A stretch of 64,000 bases of DNA from RPQJ01 sp963726665 (GCA_963726665.1 CAVSDW010000012.1:750478-814477), one strand, 5' to 3'; positions 1-8,250 are shown, counted from the stretch's first letter. Numbers and translations: made by a program. Notes: generated by a model from the sequence alone, not told the origin.

Positions 1-72
1 GCCGGGACGCAGGTGAACGCGGGCCGTGGAGGTCTTGCGGCGGCCGGTGCCGTAATTGGTGCTAGCGGGCAT
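1..72 (-). CDS. rpsI: 30S ribosomal protein S9, 5' end only (runs off the left edge)
   Basis: The first 24 codons of S9 are present, starting at the ATG complementary to 70-72. The encoded N-terminus contains GTGRRKTSTARV, the conserved S9 opening motif. S9 sits in the head of the small subunit, where its C-terminal tail contacts P-site tRNA; that tail is outside the window. It lies 20 bases downstream of rplM on the same strand, the usual rplM-rpsI operon, so it should be expressed from the rplM promoter. Confidence 0.93.
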   Translation of the reverse strand, partial: MPASTNYGTGRRKTSTARVHLRPG

Positions 73-92
73 CGTCGAAACCTTGCCTGGTG

Positions 93-521
93 TCAGAGGT
101 CGAGCGGCTTGGGCTGCTGCGCGGTGTGCGGGTGCGCGGCACCCTGGAACACGTGCAGCTTCTTGAACATGGCGCGGCCGAGCGGATTCTTGGGCAGCAT
201 GCCCTTCACCGCGATTTCAATGGCCCGCTCCGGGTGCTCGGCCATCATCTTTTCGAGCGACTTGCTCTTGATGCCGCCGATGGCGCCCGTGTGCCAGTAG
301 TAGATCTTGTCGCGCAGCTTGTTGCCCGTGACGTGGACCTTCTCGGCATTGAGAACGATGATGTGGTCGCCGGTGTCCACGTGGGGCGTGTACTCGGGCT
401 TGTGCTTTCCGCGCAGGTGCATGGCAAGCTGGGTGGCGAGGCGGCCGAGCGTCTTGCCGCTCGCATCCACCACGTACCAGTCACGCCGCACCGTCTCGGA
501 GCGTGCAAAAAAAGTGCTCAT
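93..521 (-). CDS. rplM: 50S ribosomal protein L13
   Basis: This encodes a 142-residue protein, the same length as E. coli L13, an early-assembly large-subunit protein. The start chosen is the ATG at 521, giving MSTFFARSETVRRDWYVVDA; an upstream in-frame extension reaches 593 but has no L13 similarity. Typical L13 segments follow: GKTLGRLAT near residue 25, GDHIIVLNAEKVHVTG in the middle and KKLHVFQGAAHPH near the C-terminus. It is followed by rpsI. The region before the start has no strong Shine-Dalgarno match. Confidence 0.95.
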   Translation of the reverse strand: MSTFFARSETVRRDWYVVDASGKTLGRLATQLAMHLRGKHKPEYTPHVDTGDHIIVLNAEKVHVTGNKLRDKIYYWHTGAIGGIKSKSLEKMMAEHPERAIEIAVKGMLPKNPLGRAMFKKLHVFQGAAHPHTAQQPKPLDL

Positions 522-564
522 AGGGAGGCCCCAGGGAACCTGTCTATCCTGCAAAGAGCCGCGA

Positions 565-593
565 ATCTTACTGTAGGCGGGACCTCTTTGCAA
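565..593 (-). promoter_or_regulatory. Sigma70-type promoter of rplM-rpsI
   Basis: On the minus strand a -35 box TTGCAA (588-593) is followed after 17 bases by a -10 box TAAGAT (565-570). Predicted transcription start is near 558, giving a leader of about 37 bases before rplM. The rest of the gap up to coq7 (roughly 594-750) is C-rich and I see no gene in it. Confidence 0.6.
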
Positions 594-770
594 AGCCGGA
601 AACGGGCCGGCGGGCAGGGCCCCGACTGGCCACGCCCATGCCAGCCGCGGAAAGCCGCTCCGAGGGCCGCCGCTGGGCCGATCCGCCCGCCTCCACGCGC
701 TGCCCCCGACCCCTCTCCCCGACCCCTCCCCCGGCCCCCGGATCCAGGGCTTGCGCCCCGCACACCTATC

Positions 771-776
771 TATAAT
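771..776 (+). promoter_or_regulatory. Perfect -10 box directly before coq7
   Basis: TATAAT lies only 5 bases before the coq7 ATG, so transcription would begin at or within a base or two of the start codon, implying a leaderless mRNA. The best -35 candidate is TTGCGC at 751-756, with a short 14-base spacer, so promoter strength is uncertain. No Shine-Dalgarno sequence separates the box from the ATG. Confidence 0.45.
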
Positions 777-781
777 GAGCC

Positions 782-1429
782 ATGAGCACCAGACACCGGC
801 CGCGCAGCCTGGTCGACGCCCTGATCCGGGAGTTCGACCGGGGTTTGCGCACCGTGGCCGCCGCCAACGTGGCCGCCCGCCCGAACCCGGCCGGGCCTGC
901 CCCGGAGTCGGTGACCGAGACCGCTGCCCGGCGCCACGCCGCCGGCCTCATGCGGGTGAACCACGCCGGGGAAATTGCCGCCCAGGCCCTTTACCACGGC
1001 CAGGCGCTCACGGCCCGCGATCCCGGGATCCGCGCGACCCTGCTCGACGCGGCCCGCGACGAGACCGACCACCTCGCATGGTGCGAGGCGCGCGTGCGCG
1101 AGCTCGACAGCCACACCAGCCTGCTCGCGCCGGTCTGGTATGCGGGCGCGTTCGCGATCGGGGCGGTCACCGGCCTCGCCGGCGACCGCACCAGTCTCGG
1201 CTTCGTCGCGGAGACGGAGCGACAGGTCGTGGAGCACCTCGAATCGCACATGCACGAGCTGCCCGAGGGCGACGAGCGCTCGCGCCGGATCGTGAGCCAG
1301 ATGCAGGACGACGAGGCCCGCCATGGCTCCGATGCGCGCAACGCCGGCGGCCGTGAACTGCCCCGGCCCATCCGCGAACTCATGCGCCGCGCCGCGCGCG
1401 TCATGACCCGCACCGCCTATCACCTGTGA
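782..1429 (+). CDS. coq7: 3-demethoxyubiquinol 3-hydroxylase Coq7 (di-iron)
   Basis: This 215-residue protein belongs to the Coq7 di-iron family, which performs the C6 hydroxylation of the ubiquinone ring in place of the flavoprotein UbiF. Family motifs are visible: RVNHAGEIAAQALYHGQ with Glu64, the ExxH pair Glu94/His97 in DETDHLAW, and a second ExxH in MQDDEARHG. These supply the expected Glu and His iron ligands. The N-terminal 50 residues are variable, as usual. The gene stands alone between rplM (divergent) and crp. Its start is preceded almost immediately by a TATAAT box. Confidence 0.93.
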   Translation: MSTRHRPRSLVDALIREFDRGLRTVAAANVAARPNPAGPAPESVTETAARRHAAGLMRVNHAGEIAAQALYHGQALTARDPGIRATLLDAARDETDHLAWCEARVRELDSHTSLLAPVWYAGAFAIGAVTGLAGDRTSLGFVAETERQVVEHLESHMHELPEGDERSRRIVSQMQDDEARHGSDARNAGGRELPRPIRELMRRAARVMTRTAYHL

Positions 1430-1433
1430 AAAC

Positions 1434-1461
1434 TTGCGGTGCGACGCGTACTTGCTATTAA
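1434..1461 (+). promoter_or_regulatory. Possible sigma70 promoter of crp
   Basis: TTGCGG (1434-1439) and TATTAA (1456-1461) are spaced by 16 bases, about 40 bases before the crp start. A TTGACA also occurs at 1475-1480 but has no -10 box at a suitable distance. The assignment is tentative. Confidence 0.35.
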
Positions 1462-1500
1462 ATCCACGGATCGTTTGACATAAACCGCGGGGCAGTACGC

Positions 1501-2262
1501 ATGGAGACCGGTGGAAGACCGCTCAGTGACATTCCGGCGATCAACCGGTTCCTGAGCTATTGCCGCATCCGCACGGTGCCTTCGAAGACCGTACTGATCC
1601 ACGCGGGCGACGTGCCGGACGTCCTCTACTACGTCATCAAGGGCTCCGTCGAAGTCCTGATCGAGGACGAGGAAGGCAACGAGATGGTGCTGGCCTACCT
1701 GAACAAGGGCCAGTTCTTCGGCGAGATGGGACTCTTCAACGAGCAGCCGCAGAGAAGCGCCTGGGTGCGCACCCGCAACCAGTGCGAGCTCGCGGAAATG
1801 ACCTACCCGCGCTTCCGCCAGATCGCGGCCGAAAGCCCGACGCTGCTGTTCGAACTCGCCACCCAGCTCGCGAGCCGCCTCGACCGCACCAACAAGAAGC
1901 TCGGCGACCTCGCCTTCGTGGACGTCACCGGCCGCGTCGCGCACGCGATCATGGATCTCTGCAACGAGCCGGACGCGATGACGCATCCGGAGGGCACGCA
2001 GATCAAGGTGAGCCGGCAGGAACTCTCCCGGCTGGTCGGTTGCTCGCGCGAGATGGCGGGCCGCGTGCTCAAGGTGCTGGAAGAACAGGGCCTGCTCACG
2101 GCGCGCGGCAAGACCATGGTGGTCTTCGGCGTGCGGCCGAAGCTCAAGGGCAAGGCCGCGCAGATGTCGACCCAGCCGAGCCCGCCCTCGCCCTTGTCGC
2201 TGCGGTCCTCGAAGGCCGCAACGGCCGATGAGGACGATGACGACGATGACGACGAGGAATAA
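1501..2262 (+). CDS. crp: Crp/Vfr/Clp-family transcription regulator with acidic C-terminal tail
   Basis: This 253-residue regulator has an N-terminal cyclic-nucleotide-binding domain (about 15-130) and a C-terminal helix-turn-helix (about 172-195, SRQELSRLVGCSREMAGRVL). The phosphate cassette is conserved: Gly74-Glu75 and Arg85-Ser86 match E. coli CRP G71-E72 and R82-S83. Thr130 matches T127, but the position of S128 is Asn131. DNA-reading residues RE in CSREMAGR are kept, so target sites are probably CRP-like. About 30 residues beyond the usual C-terminus end in a run of Asp/Glu. The ligand (cAMP or c-di-GMP) cannot be decided from sequence. It is convergent with rpe. Confidence 0.88.
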   Translation: METGGRPLSDIPAINRFLSYCRIRTVPSKTVLIHAGDVPDVLYYVIKGSVEVLIEDEEGNEMVLAYLNKGQFFGEMGLFNEQPQRSAWVRTRNQCELAEMTYPRFRQIAAESPTLLFELATQLASRLDRTNKKLGDLAFVDVTGRVAHAIMDLCNEPDAMTHPEGTQIKVSRQELSRLVGCSREMAGRVLKVLEEQGLLTARGKTMVVFGVRPKLKGKAAQMSTQPSPPSPLSLRSSKAATADEDDDDDDDEE

Positions 2263-2296
2263 GAACGCGACTTGTGCCTCGTGATCAGCGCATCAA

Positions 2297-2323
2297 AGAA
2301 AGGCCGGCTCTGCCGGCCTTTCT
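2297..2323. terminator. Bidirectional terminator between crp and rpe
   Basis: A perfect 12-bp stem (2297-2308 with 2312-2323) closes a 3-base loop. The stem is AGAAAGGCCGGC and its complement, so each strand has a short T-rich stretch at the 3' side. It lies in the 83-base gap between convergent genes and can stop transcription from both. Confidence 0.8.
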
Positions 2324-2345
2324 GCCTCTGCCTATCCGCTAACCG

Positions 2346-3023
2346 CTATCCCCTGTTCACTTCCCTGATTTCCGCGCGCATCGCGGCGATCGTGGCCCGG
2401 TAGTCCTTCGCGCCGAAGATCGCGGACCCCGCGACGAACGTGTCGGCGCCCGCCGCGGCGACTGCCGCGATGTTGTCGACCTTCACGCCGCCGTCCACCT
2501 CGAGCCGGATTTCCCGGCCGCTGCGGTCGATCAACTCCCGCACGCGCCTGATCTTGGGCAGCGCCGAGGGGATGAACGACTGTCCGCCGAAGCCCGGGTT
2601 CACCGACATGAGCAGCACCATGTCGATCTTGTCGAGCACGTGGTCCAGCCAGTTGAGCGGCGAGGCCGGGTTCAGCACGATGCCGGGCCGGCAGCCGCAC
2701 TCGCGGATGAGCCCGATGGTGCGATCGACGTGCTCGCTCGCCTCGGGATGGAAGGTGATCCAGGTGGCACCTGCCTTCGCGAAGTCCGGCACGATCCGGT
2801 CCACCGGCTTCACCATCAGGTGCACGTCGATCGGCGCGGTGACGCCGGCCTTCCGCAGCGCCTCGCAGACCAGCGGGCCGATGGTCAGGTTCGGCACGTA
2901 GTGGTTGTCCATCACGTCGAAGTGGACGAGGTCGGCGCCCGCCTCGAGCACGGCGCGTACCTCCTCGCCGAGTCGCGAGAAATCGGCGGAAAGTATCGAC
3001 GGGGCGATCCAGTGCTCGGTCAT
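2346..3023 (-). CDS. rpe: Ribulose-phosphate 3-epimerase
   Basis: A 225-residue TIM-barrel enzyme that interconverts ribulose-5-phosphate and xylulose-5-phosphate in the pentose phosphate pathway. The start IAPSILSADFSRLGEE, the metal-site segments HFDVMDNHYVPN and DVHLMV, the loop MSVNPGFGGQSF and the phosphate-binding VDGGVK are all intact. Length matches the family. It lies 45 bases downstream of djlA on the same strand and may be cotranscribed with it, ending at the shared terminator with crp. Confidence 0.96.
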   Translation of the reverse strand: MTEHWIAPSILSADFSRLGEEVRAVLEAGADLVHFDVMDNHYVPNLTIGPLVCEALRKAGVTAPIDVHLMVKPVDRIVPDFAKAGATWITFHPEASEHVDRTIGLIRECGCRPGIVLNPASPLNWLDHVLDKIDMVLLMSVNPGFGGQSFIPSALPKIRRVRELIDRSGREIRLEVDGGVKVDNIAAVAAAGADTFVAGSAIFGAKDYRATIAAMRAEIREVNRG

Positions 3024-3068
3024 TTCATGGCTCCTCCGGCGCTGGCCGGACTGTAGCAGGCCCGCCGG

Positions 3069-3863
3069 CTATTTCATCCCCCGGCTGTCGCGTATGGCTT
3101 CATAGGCCTCGAGGATGCTTCGCGTTCGCTCGTGCGCGGCCTCGATCATCGACTCGGGCAGGCCGTTGGCGACCAGCTTGTCGGGGTGGTTCTGGCTCAT
3201 GAGGCGGCGGTAGGCGAGCTTGACCTCCCGGTCGCTCGCGTCCTTGCGCACCCCGAGCACCTGGTAGGCGTCGGCGAGGCGGGACGGCGCGTCCCGCGAC
3301 GGTTCCGGCCCGGGCCCGCGGCCGCGGGCCTGCATGCGCAGCATCGCCTCCAGCGCAGCGAATTCGGCCGCGGAAATGCCGAGCACGCTGCACATGCGCG
3401 CGAACACCGCACGCGAGGGCGGATTCAGTCCCCCGCCCTGCATCGCGGCCTCGAGCTGGATCTGCACGAACAGGCGGCGGAGGTCGTTGCGCCCCATCGC
3501 GGAGGCACGCAGTTCCCCAAGCACCGACTCGAGCGGAAAGTCCGCGCGCTTGCCCTCGGTGAAATAGTCGATGGCGAGCCGGACGTCGGCGTCGCCGAGC
3601 GAGAAGCGGCGCATCACCGCGCGCGCGGCGTCGATCTCCTGCGCGGTCACGCGCCCGTCGGCCTTCGCGACATGACCCATGACCTGGAAGGTCGCGCGGA
3701 AGAACACGCGGCTGAGCGCGAGGCGATCTCCACCCCGGGCCGGCCCGCCCTGCGAACGGCGATCGAACTGGTGCCCGATCAGCAGGCCCACGATCGCGCC
3801 GAACAGCCCCCGCCCGATGATGGCTCCGAGCACCGCGCCGATGAGTTTTCCGTACCAGCTCAT
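3069..3863 (-). CDS. djlA: DjlA-like membrane-anchored DnaJ co-chaperone
   Basis: A 264-residue protein starting MSWYGKLIGAVLG. Residues about 8-30 form one Gly-rich membrane segment, residues about 50-170 a TerB-like helical domain, and the last 70 residues a J domain with the HPD motif at about 226-228. That order is the DjlA architecture, in which the J domain stimulates DnaK at the inner membrane. The frame stays open upstream to 4055, but that extension overlaps purC on the other strand and lacks similarity. The ATG at 3863, just before the transmembrane segment, is therefore preferred. The gene is divergent from purC. Confidence 0.88.
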   Translation of the reverse strand: MSWYGKLIGAVLGAIIGRGLFGAIVGLLIGHQFDRRSQGGPARGGDRLALSRVFFRATFQVMGHVAKADGRVTAQEIDAARAVMRRFSLGDADVRLAIDYFTEGKRADFPLESVLGELRASAMGRNDLRRLFVQIQLEAAMQGGGLNPPSRAVFARMCSVLGISAAEFAALEAMLRMQARGRGPGPEPSRDAPSRLADAYQVLGVRKDASDREVKLAYRRLMSQNHPDKLVANGLPESMIEAAHERTRSILEAYEAIRDSRGMK

Positions 3864-3966
3864 GGATTCCTTGACCGCCGGGGAACGCTGCTGCAACACT
3901 GCCGGCACGCGGCAGCGCGGTATGTTAGCAGCGCCGCGCCCGCGCCCCGACACCGGAATTCCCGCA

Positions 3967-4869
3967 ATGCCGAAGAGCCCAGCCGCCTCGCCCCCCATGC
4001 ACGAATCGAACCTGCGCGGGCTCACTCGCCTGCACCAGGGCAAGGTGCGCGACATCTACGCGATCGACGAGCGGCACATGCTGATCGTCACCACCGACCG
4101 CCTGAGCGCGTTCGACGTCGTGCTGCCGGATCCGATCCCGGGCAAGGGCCGGGTGCTCACCAGCATCTCGAACTACTGGTTTGCCCGCACCGGCCACATC
4201 GTGCCGAACCACCTCTCGGACTACCCGCTCGAGCGCGCCGTGCCGGATGCCGCGGAGCGCGCGACCATCGCCGACCGCTGCATGGTCGTGCGGCGCCTGA
4301 AGGCGCTGCCCGTGGAGGCCGTCGTGCGCGGCTACCTCATCGGCTCGGGCTGGAAGGACTACCAGGCGACGGGCGAGGTCTGCGGCATCAAGCTGCCGCC
4401 GGGGCTGCGCATGGCCGACCGCCTGCCGCAACCGATCTTCACGCCTTCGACCAAGGCGGAGCGCGGCCACCACGACGAGAACGTGGGCTTCGCCGAGATC
4501 GAGGCCGCGATCGGGCCCGCGCTCGCGGCAAAGGTCCGCGACACCGCCATTGCGCTCTACGAGTTCGCCGCCGCCCACGCGCTCGCGCGCGGGATCATCA
4601 TCGCCGACACCAAGTTCGAGTTCGGCGTGGACGAGGCCGGAACGCTCACGCTGATCGACGAGGCGCTCACGCCGGACTCCTCGCGCTTCTGGCCGGTGGA
4701 CACCTACTCGCCAGGCACCAGCCCGCCCTCGTTCGACAAGCAGTTCGTGCGCGACTACCTCGAGACGCTCGACTGGAACAAGACGCCGCCCGGCCCGCAC
4801 CTGCCCCCGGAGGTGATCGCCGGCACGAGCGAGAAGTACCAGGAAGCGCTGCGAAGGCTCACCGCTTAG
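3967..4869 (+). CDS. purC: Phosphoribosylaminoimidazole-succinocarboxamide synthase
   Basis: A 300-residue SAICAR synthase, the purine-pathway ATP-dependent ligation of aspartate to CAIR. It is of the longer type. Recognisable parts are HQGKVRDIYAIDE, TTDRLSAFDVVLPDPIPGKG, SGWKDYQATGEVCG and DTKFEFGVDEAGTLTLIDE. The ATG at 3967 has a weak GGAA 8-10 bases upstream; an in-frame ATG at 3997 aligns as well with homologues and cannot be excluded. purE and purK are also in the window but separated from it by four kilobases. Confidence 0.94.
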   Translation: MPKSPAASPPMHESNLRGLTRLHQGKVRDIYAIDERHMLIVTTDRLSAFDVVLPDPIPGKGRVLTSISNYWFARTGHIVPNHLSDYPLERAVPDAAERATIADRCMVVRRLKALPVEAVVRGYLIGSGWKDYQATGEVCGIKLPPGLRMADRLPQPIFTPSTKAERGHHDENVGFAEIEAAIGPALAAKVRDTAIALYEFAAAHALARGIIIADTKFEFGVDEAGTLTLIDEALTPDSSRFWPVDTYSPGTSPPSFDKQFVRDYLETLDWNKTPPGPHLPPEVIAGTSEKYQEALRRLTA

Positions 4870-4872
4870 CGC

Positions 4873-6192
4873 ATGGCTGCGACGTTCCACGCGTTCCACC
4901 TGCGGGTCGAGCACTGGCTGTTCGACCTGCCGGAGGAACTCGGAGGCAGGCCGCTGCGCCTGGTCGCGACGCCGCTCCGTTACCTCTATGCGCTGCTGCG
5001 CGACATTGCCCGCGGCGACCTCGGGCTGCGCGCCATGAGCCTCGTGTACAACACGCTCTTCGCGCTGGTGCCGGTGGTGGCGGTGGCCTTCTCGGTGCTG
5101 AAGGCCTTCGGCTACGACCGCGAACTCGAGCCCGTGCTCTACGAGTTCCTGCGCCCCCTGGGTGAACAGGGCTATCGCCTCGCCGAACGCATCATGAGTT
5201 TCGTCGCGAACGTTCAGGCCACGCTGCTCGGCACGGTCGGGTTCGTGTTCCTGCTCTACACCGCGGTTGCGACCGTGCAGAAGGTCGAGGAAGCACTCAA
5301 TTTCACCTGGCACGTGGAGCGGCCGCGCAGCTTCGCGCGTCGCGCCACGGAGTACCTCGTGGTGCTGCTGGTCGTCCCGGCACTCACGGTGGTCGCCATG
5401 GTGCTGCTCGGCTCCCTGGAGGCGAGTGCCGTCGCCGCCAAGGTCTCCGGAGCGGTCGCACATCACGCAGCGGGATCCACCCGGACGCACTTCGCACCCT
5501 ACGCGCTCATCCTCGCGCTCTTCGGCTTCCTGTACGTGTACATGCCGAACACGCGCGTGAGGTTCTGGCCCGCGGTGGTCGGTACGCTCTTCGGCGGCCT
5601 GCTGTGGGCGTCGGTGGGCGCGCTTTTTGCGCGCATCGTCGTCTACTCCGCGAAGGCGGCGGCCATCTACGCCGGATTCGCGGTCGTGCTGCTGTTCCTG
5701 TTCTGGCTCTACCTGAGCTGGCTCATCCTGCTGCTCGGCGCGCAGCTTTCGTTCTACGTGCAGCACCCCGAGCACCTGCGCACCGGGCACTCCGACATAC
5801 CGACGACGGGGGCGCTGCGCGAACGGCTCGCAATGTCGGTGATGTACCTGCTCGGCCAGCGGTTCGTGCAGGGAGCGCAACGCTGGACCACCAACGACCT
5901 CGCGGAGCGGCTCGACGTGCCGGCCACCGTACTCAGCAGCGTCATCTCGGCGCTGGAGTCGCACGGGCTCGTGCTCACCGCCGAGGACGACACGCTGGTC
6001 CCGGCCCGCGACCTCGGCGCCATCACTCTCTCGGGAATCCTCGACGCGATTCGTCACGAGACGCCGGACCCGAGGCGGCCCGAACCCCGACCGATCGGGG
6101 CGGCCGACGAGGTTGCGCGTACTGCCGACGCCGCGCTGCGTTCGAGCCTCGGCGACCGGACGCTGCTCGACCTCGTGCGCGGCAACGCCTGA
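4873..6192 (+). CDS. yihY: YihY/BrkB-family inner membrane protein with C-terminal winged-helix-like region
   Basis: A 439-residue protein starting 3 bases after purC. The YihY core spans about residues 45-300 with six hydrophobic segments, and motifs such as SLVYNTLFALVPVVAV and YKPNTRVRFW-like YMPNTRVRFWPA identify the family. About 140 residues after the last membrane span resemble a small helix-turn-helix (around 330-385: TTNDLAERLDVPATVLSSVISALE), as seen in longer YihY proteins. The molecular function of the family is not established; annotations as ribonuclease BN or virulence factor BrkB are historical. It is probably cotranscribed with purC. Confidence 0.87.
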   Translation: MAATFHAFHLRVEHWLFDLPEELGGRPLRLVATPLRYLYALLRDIARGDLGLRAMSLVYNTLFALVPVVAVAFSVLKAFGYDRELEPVLYEFLRPLGEQGYRLAERIMSFVANVQATLLGTVGFVFLLYTAVATVQKVEEALNFTWHVERPRSFARRATEYLVVLLVVPALTVVAMVLLGSLEASAVAAKVSGAVAHHAAGSTRTHFAPYALILALFGFLYVYMPNTRVRFWPAVVGTLFGGLLWASVGALFARIVVYSAKAAAIYAGFAVVLLFLFWLYLSWLILLLGAQLSFYVQHPEHLRTGHSDIPTTGALRERLAMSVMYLLGQRFVQGAQRWTTNDLAERLDVPATVLSSVISALESHGLVLTAEDDTLVPARDLGAITLSGILDAIRHETPDPRRPEPRPIGAADEVARTADAALRSSLGDRTLLDLVRGNA

Positions 6193-6204
6193 CGGCGGCC
6201 GCGC

Positions 6205-7554
6205 TCAGTCGCCGGCGATGGTCATCTCGCCGACCAGGATCGATCCCGTCCGCACGCCGCCGCGCATGTCCACGTCCGTGCCGACCTCCACGATGCCGCG
6301 GTAGATGTCCTTGAGGTTGCCGGCCACCGTCACCTCGTGCACCGGATACTGGATCCGGCCACCTTCGACCCAGAAGCCGGTTGCGCCGCGCGAGTAGTCG
6401 CCGGTCACCCCGTTCACGCCCTGCCCCATGAGCTCCGTGACGAGCAGGCCGCGGTCCATGACCCGCAGCATGGCTTCGAAATCGCCGCCGCGCCCGGGCA
6501 CGATGAGATTGTAGGTGCCGCCCGCGTTGCCCGTGGTGCGCAGGCCGAGCTTGCGCGCCGAGTACGTGCCGAGCACGTAGCCGAGCAGCACGCCGCCGGC
6601 GACCAGTTCCCGATCACGCGTGGCGACGCCCTCCTGGTCGAAGGGCGCGCTCGCGAGCGCGCCCGGCAGGTGCGGCCGCTCGGAGAGGCTGAACCAGTCC
6701 GGAAACACCTGCTGGCCCGCGGCGTCCAGCAGGAACGAGGCGCGCCGGTACTGGCTGCCGCCGCGAATCGCACCGATGAAGTGACCGATGAGCCCGCGCG
6801 CAACCTCCGGGCTGAAGAGCACCGGCGCGCGCGTGGTGCCGAGCTTCCGCGCGCCGAGGCGGCTCACCGCACGCTCTCCGCTCATGCGGCCCACGCTCGC
6901 GACCTCGTCGAGTTCACGCCAGTCGCGGGCCGTCGAGTACCAGTAGTCGCGCTCCATCGATTCGCCTTCCGACCCCAGCACGGCACAGCTCACGCTGTGC
7001 ACCGTCCCGGGATAGGCGCGCAGGAACCCGTGCGTATTGCCGTAGGCGCGCAGCCCGCGGTGACTGCTGACGCCCGCGCCCTCGGAGTTGGTGATGCGCG
7101 GGTCCACCGCCATCGCGGCGGCCTCGCATTCGAGCGCGAGTTCGCAGGCGCGTTCCGGCGTCAGGTCCCACGGATGCGAGAGGTCGAGTTCGGGAACGTC
7201 GGTCGCGAGGTCGGCCGGGTCCGCGAGGCCCGCGCAGGGATCCTCCGCCGTGAACCGCGCGATGCTGCAGGCCTTGCCGACCGTCTCGCGCAGCGCCTTC
7301 GCGCTCAGGTCCGCAGTGCTGGCCGATCCCTTGCGTGTGCCGAAGTACACGGTGACGCCCATGCCCCGGTCACGCTGGTACTCGACCGTATCGACCTCGC
7401 CGAGCCGCACGGAGACCGAGAGGCCGACGTCCACGCTGACCGCGGCCTCCGCCTGCGAGGCGCCGAGCGCGCGCGCCTCCTCGAGGGCGATCTCGACTTG
7501 TGCGAGCAGGTCGGCGCCATCGGCCAGGGACGTGAGTGAAGCTTCGGTGGACAT
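6205..7554 (-). CDS. pmbA: Metalloprotease subunit PmbA (TldE)
   Basis: A 449-residue member of the TldD/PmbA family. PmbA is the partner of TldD, with which it forms a heteromeric protease that degrades unfolded peptides and matures some ribosomally made peptides. It lacks the HExxxH metal site, as expected for this subunit. Family features include SVSVRLGEVDTVEYQRDRG near residue 50 and the C-terminal TGDYSRGATGFWVEGG. tldD lies 3.9 kb away on the same strand. It is convergent with yihY (12-base gap) and divergent from darP. Confidence 0.94.
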   Translation of the reverse strand: MSTEASLTSLADGADLLAQVEIALEEARALGASQAEAAVSVDVGLSVSVRLGEVDTVEYQRDRGMGVTVYFGTRKGSASTADLSAKALRETVGKACSIARFTAEDPCAGLADPADLATDVPELDLSHPWDLTPERACELALECEAAAMAVDPRITNSEGAGVSSHRGLRAYGNTHGFLRAYPGTVHSVSCAVLGSEGESMERDYWYSTARDWRELDEVASVGRMSGERAVSRLGARKLGTTRAPVLFSPEVARGLIGHFIGAIRGGSQYRRASFLLDAAGQQVFPDWFSLSERPHLPGALASAPFDQEGVATRDRELVAGGVLLGYVLGTYSARKLGLRTTGNAGGTYNLIVPGRGGDFEAMLRVMDRGLLVTELMGQGVNGVTGDYSRGATGFWVEGGRIQYPVHEVTVAGNLKDIYRGIVEVGTDVDMRGGVRTGSILVGEMTIAGD

Positions 7555-7638
7555 GGTTCCGCCGGGTGACTGGAAGGCGGCATTCTAGCAGCGGCCGGGG
7601 CCGCGGCCTGCCGTGCTAGCATTCCGCGCGGAGGCAGG

Positions 7639-8172
7639 ATGGGCGACACGCACGACGAAGACGAGGAAATTCCGAGCCGCAGCGAGAAGAAGCGGCAGAG
7701 TCGCGGCCTCCAGGACCTCGGCTGGGAACTCGTGGAGCTGACCGAGACGGACCTCGCCGCCATGCCGCTGCCGGACGACGTGCGCGATGCGGTCGAGGTC
7801 GCGCGCCGCATCACGAGCAACGGCGCGAAGGCCAGGCAGCGCCTCTACATCGGCAAGCTGCTTCGGCACATCGACACCGAGCCCATCCGGGCCGCACTCG
7901 ACCGCCGCGGCGAGGTGGACCGCCAGCGTATCCTGCGCGAAAAGGCCATCGAGCGCTGGCGCGACCGCCTGCTCGCGGACGAGGCCGCCGCATGGACCGA
8001 GATCGCCGGCCTCATCGATCCGGCCGTGATTCAACAGCTGCGCGCGCTGGCTCGCCAGGCGCGCGCCGAGCAGTCGGGCTCGCGCCCCCCGGCGGCGGCA
8101 CGACAGCTCTTCCGGCGCCTGCGCGAAGCCATGGTGCCCGCGGACCGCCCGGCCCCGTCCGGCACCCCCTGA
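7639..8172 (+). CDS. darP: DarP (YjgA) 50S-assembly factor
   Basis: A 177-residue highly charged helical protein of the DUF615/DarP family, a late 50S assembly factor that binds pre-50S particles. The opening EIPSRSEKKRQSRGLQDLGW and the middle IGKLLRHIDTEPIRAAL are characteristic. A strong Shine-Dalgarno (GGAGG) precedes the ATG. An extended -10-like TGCTAGCAT lies at 7614-7622. Divergent from pmbA, the same neighbour as in many gammaproteobacteria, which supports the assignment. Confidence 0.92.
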   Translation: MGDTHDEDEEIPSRSEKKRQSRGLQDLGWELVELTETDLAAMPLPDDVRDAVEVARRITSNGAKARQRLYIGKLLRHIDTEPIRAALDRRGEVDRQRILREKAIERWRDRLLADEAAAWTEIAGLIDPAVIQQLRALARQARAEQSGSRPPAAARQLFRRLREAMVPADRPAPSGTP

Positions 8173-8235
8173 GGACGCACCGCGGCCGGCCGCCCCCCGT
8201 CGTTGCGTGCGATCGCAGGGGAAATTCGGGGCCGA

Positions 8236-8244
8236 TGCTACAAT
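8236..8244 (+). promoter_or_regulatory. Extended -10 box directly before purE
   Basis: TGCTACAAT (TGn plus TACAAT at 8239-8244) ends 6 bases before the GTG start of purE. Transcription would begin at about the start codon, implying a leaderless purEK mRNA. No clear -35 box is present at the right distance, in line with an extended -10 promoter. Confidence 0.4.
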
Positions 8245-8250
8245 GCCGCG

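Noticed and set aside
650..750. C-rich tract CCCCGACCCCTCTCCCCG-like before coq7.
   Set aside because: It is low-complexity sequence with no stem, open frame or conserved motif, although it could influence coq7 transcription.
3132..6057. Very long open frames antisense to djlA, purC and yihY.
   Set aside because: High G+C makes stop codons rare on the complementary strand; the predicted proteins are Arg/Pro/Ala-rich and the sense genes match known families.
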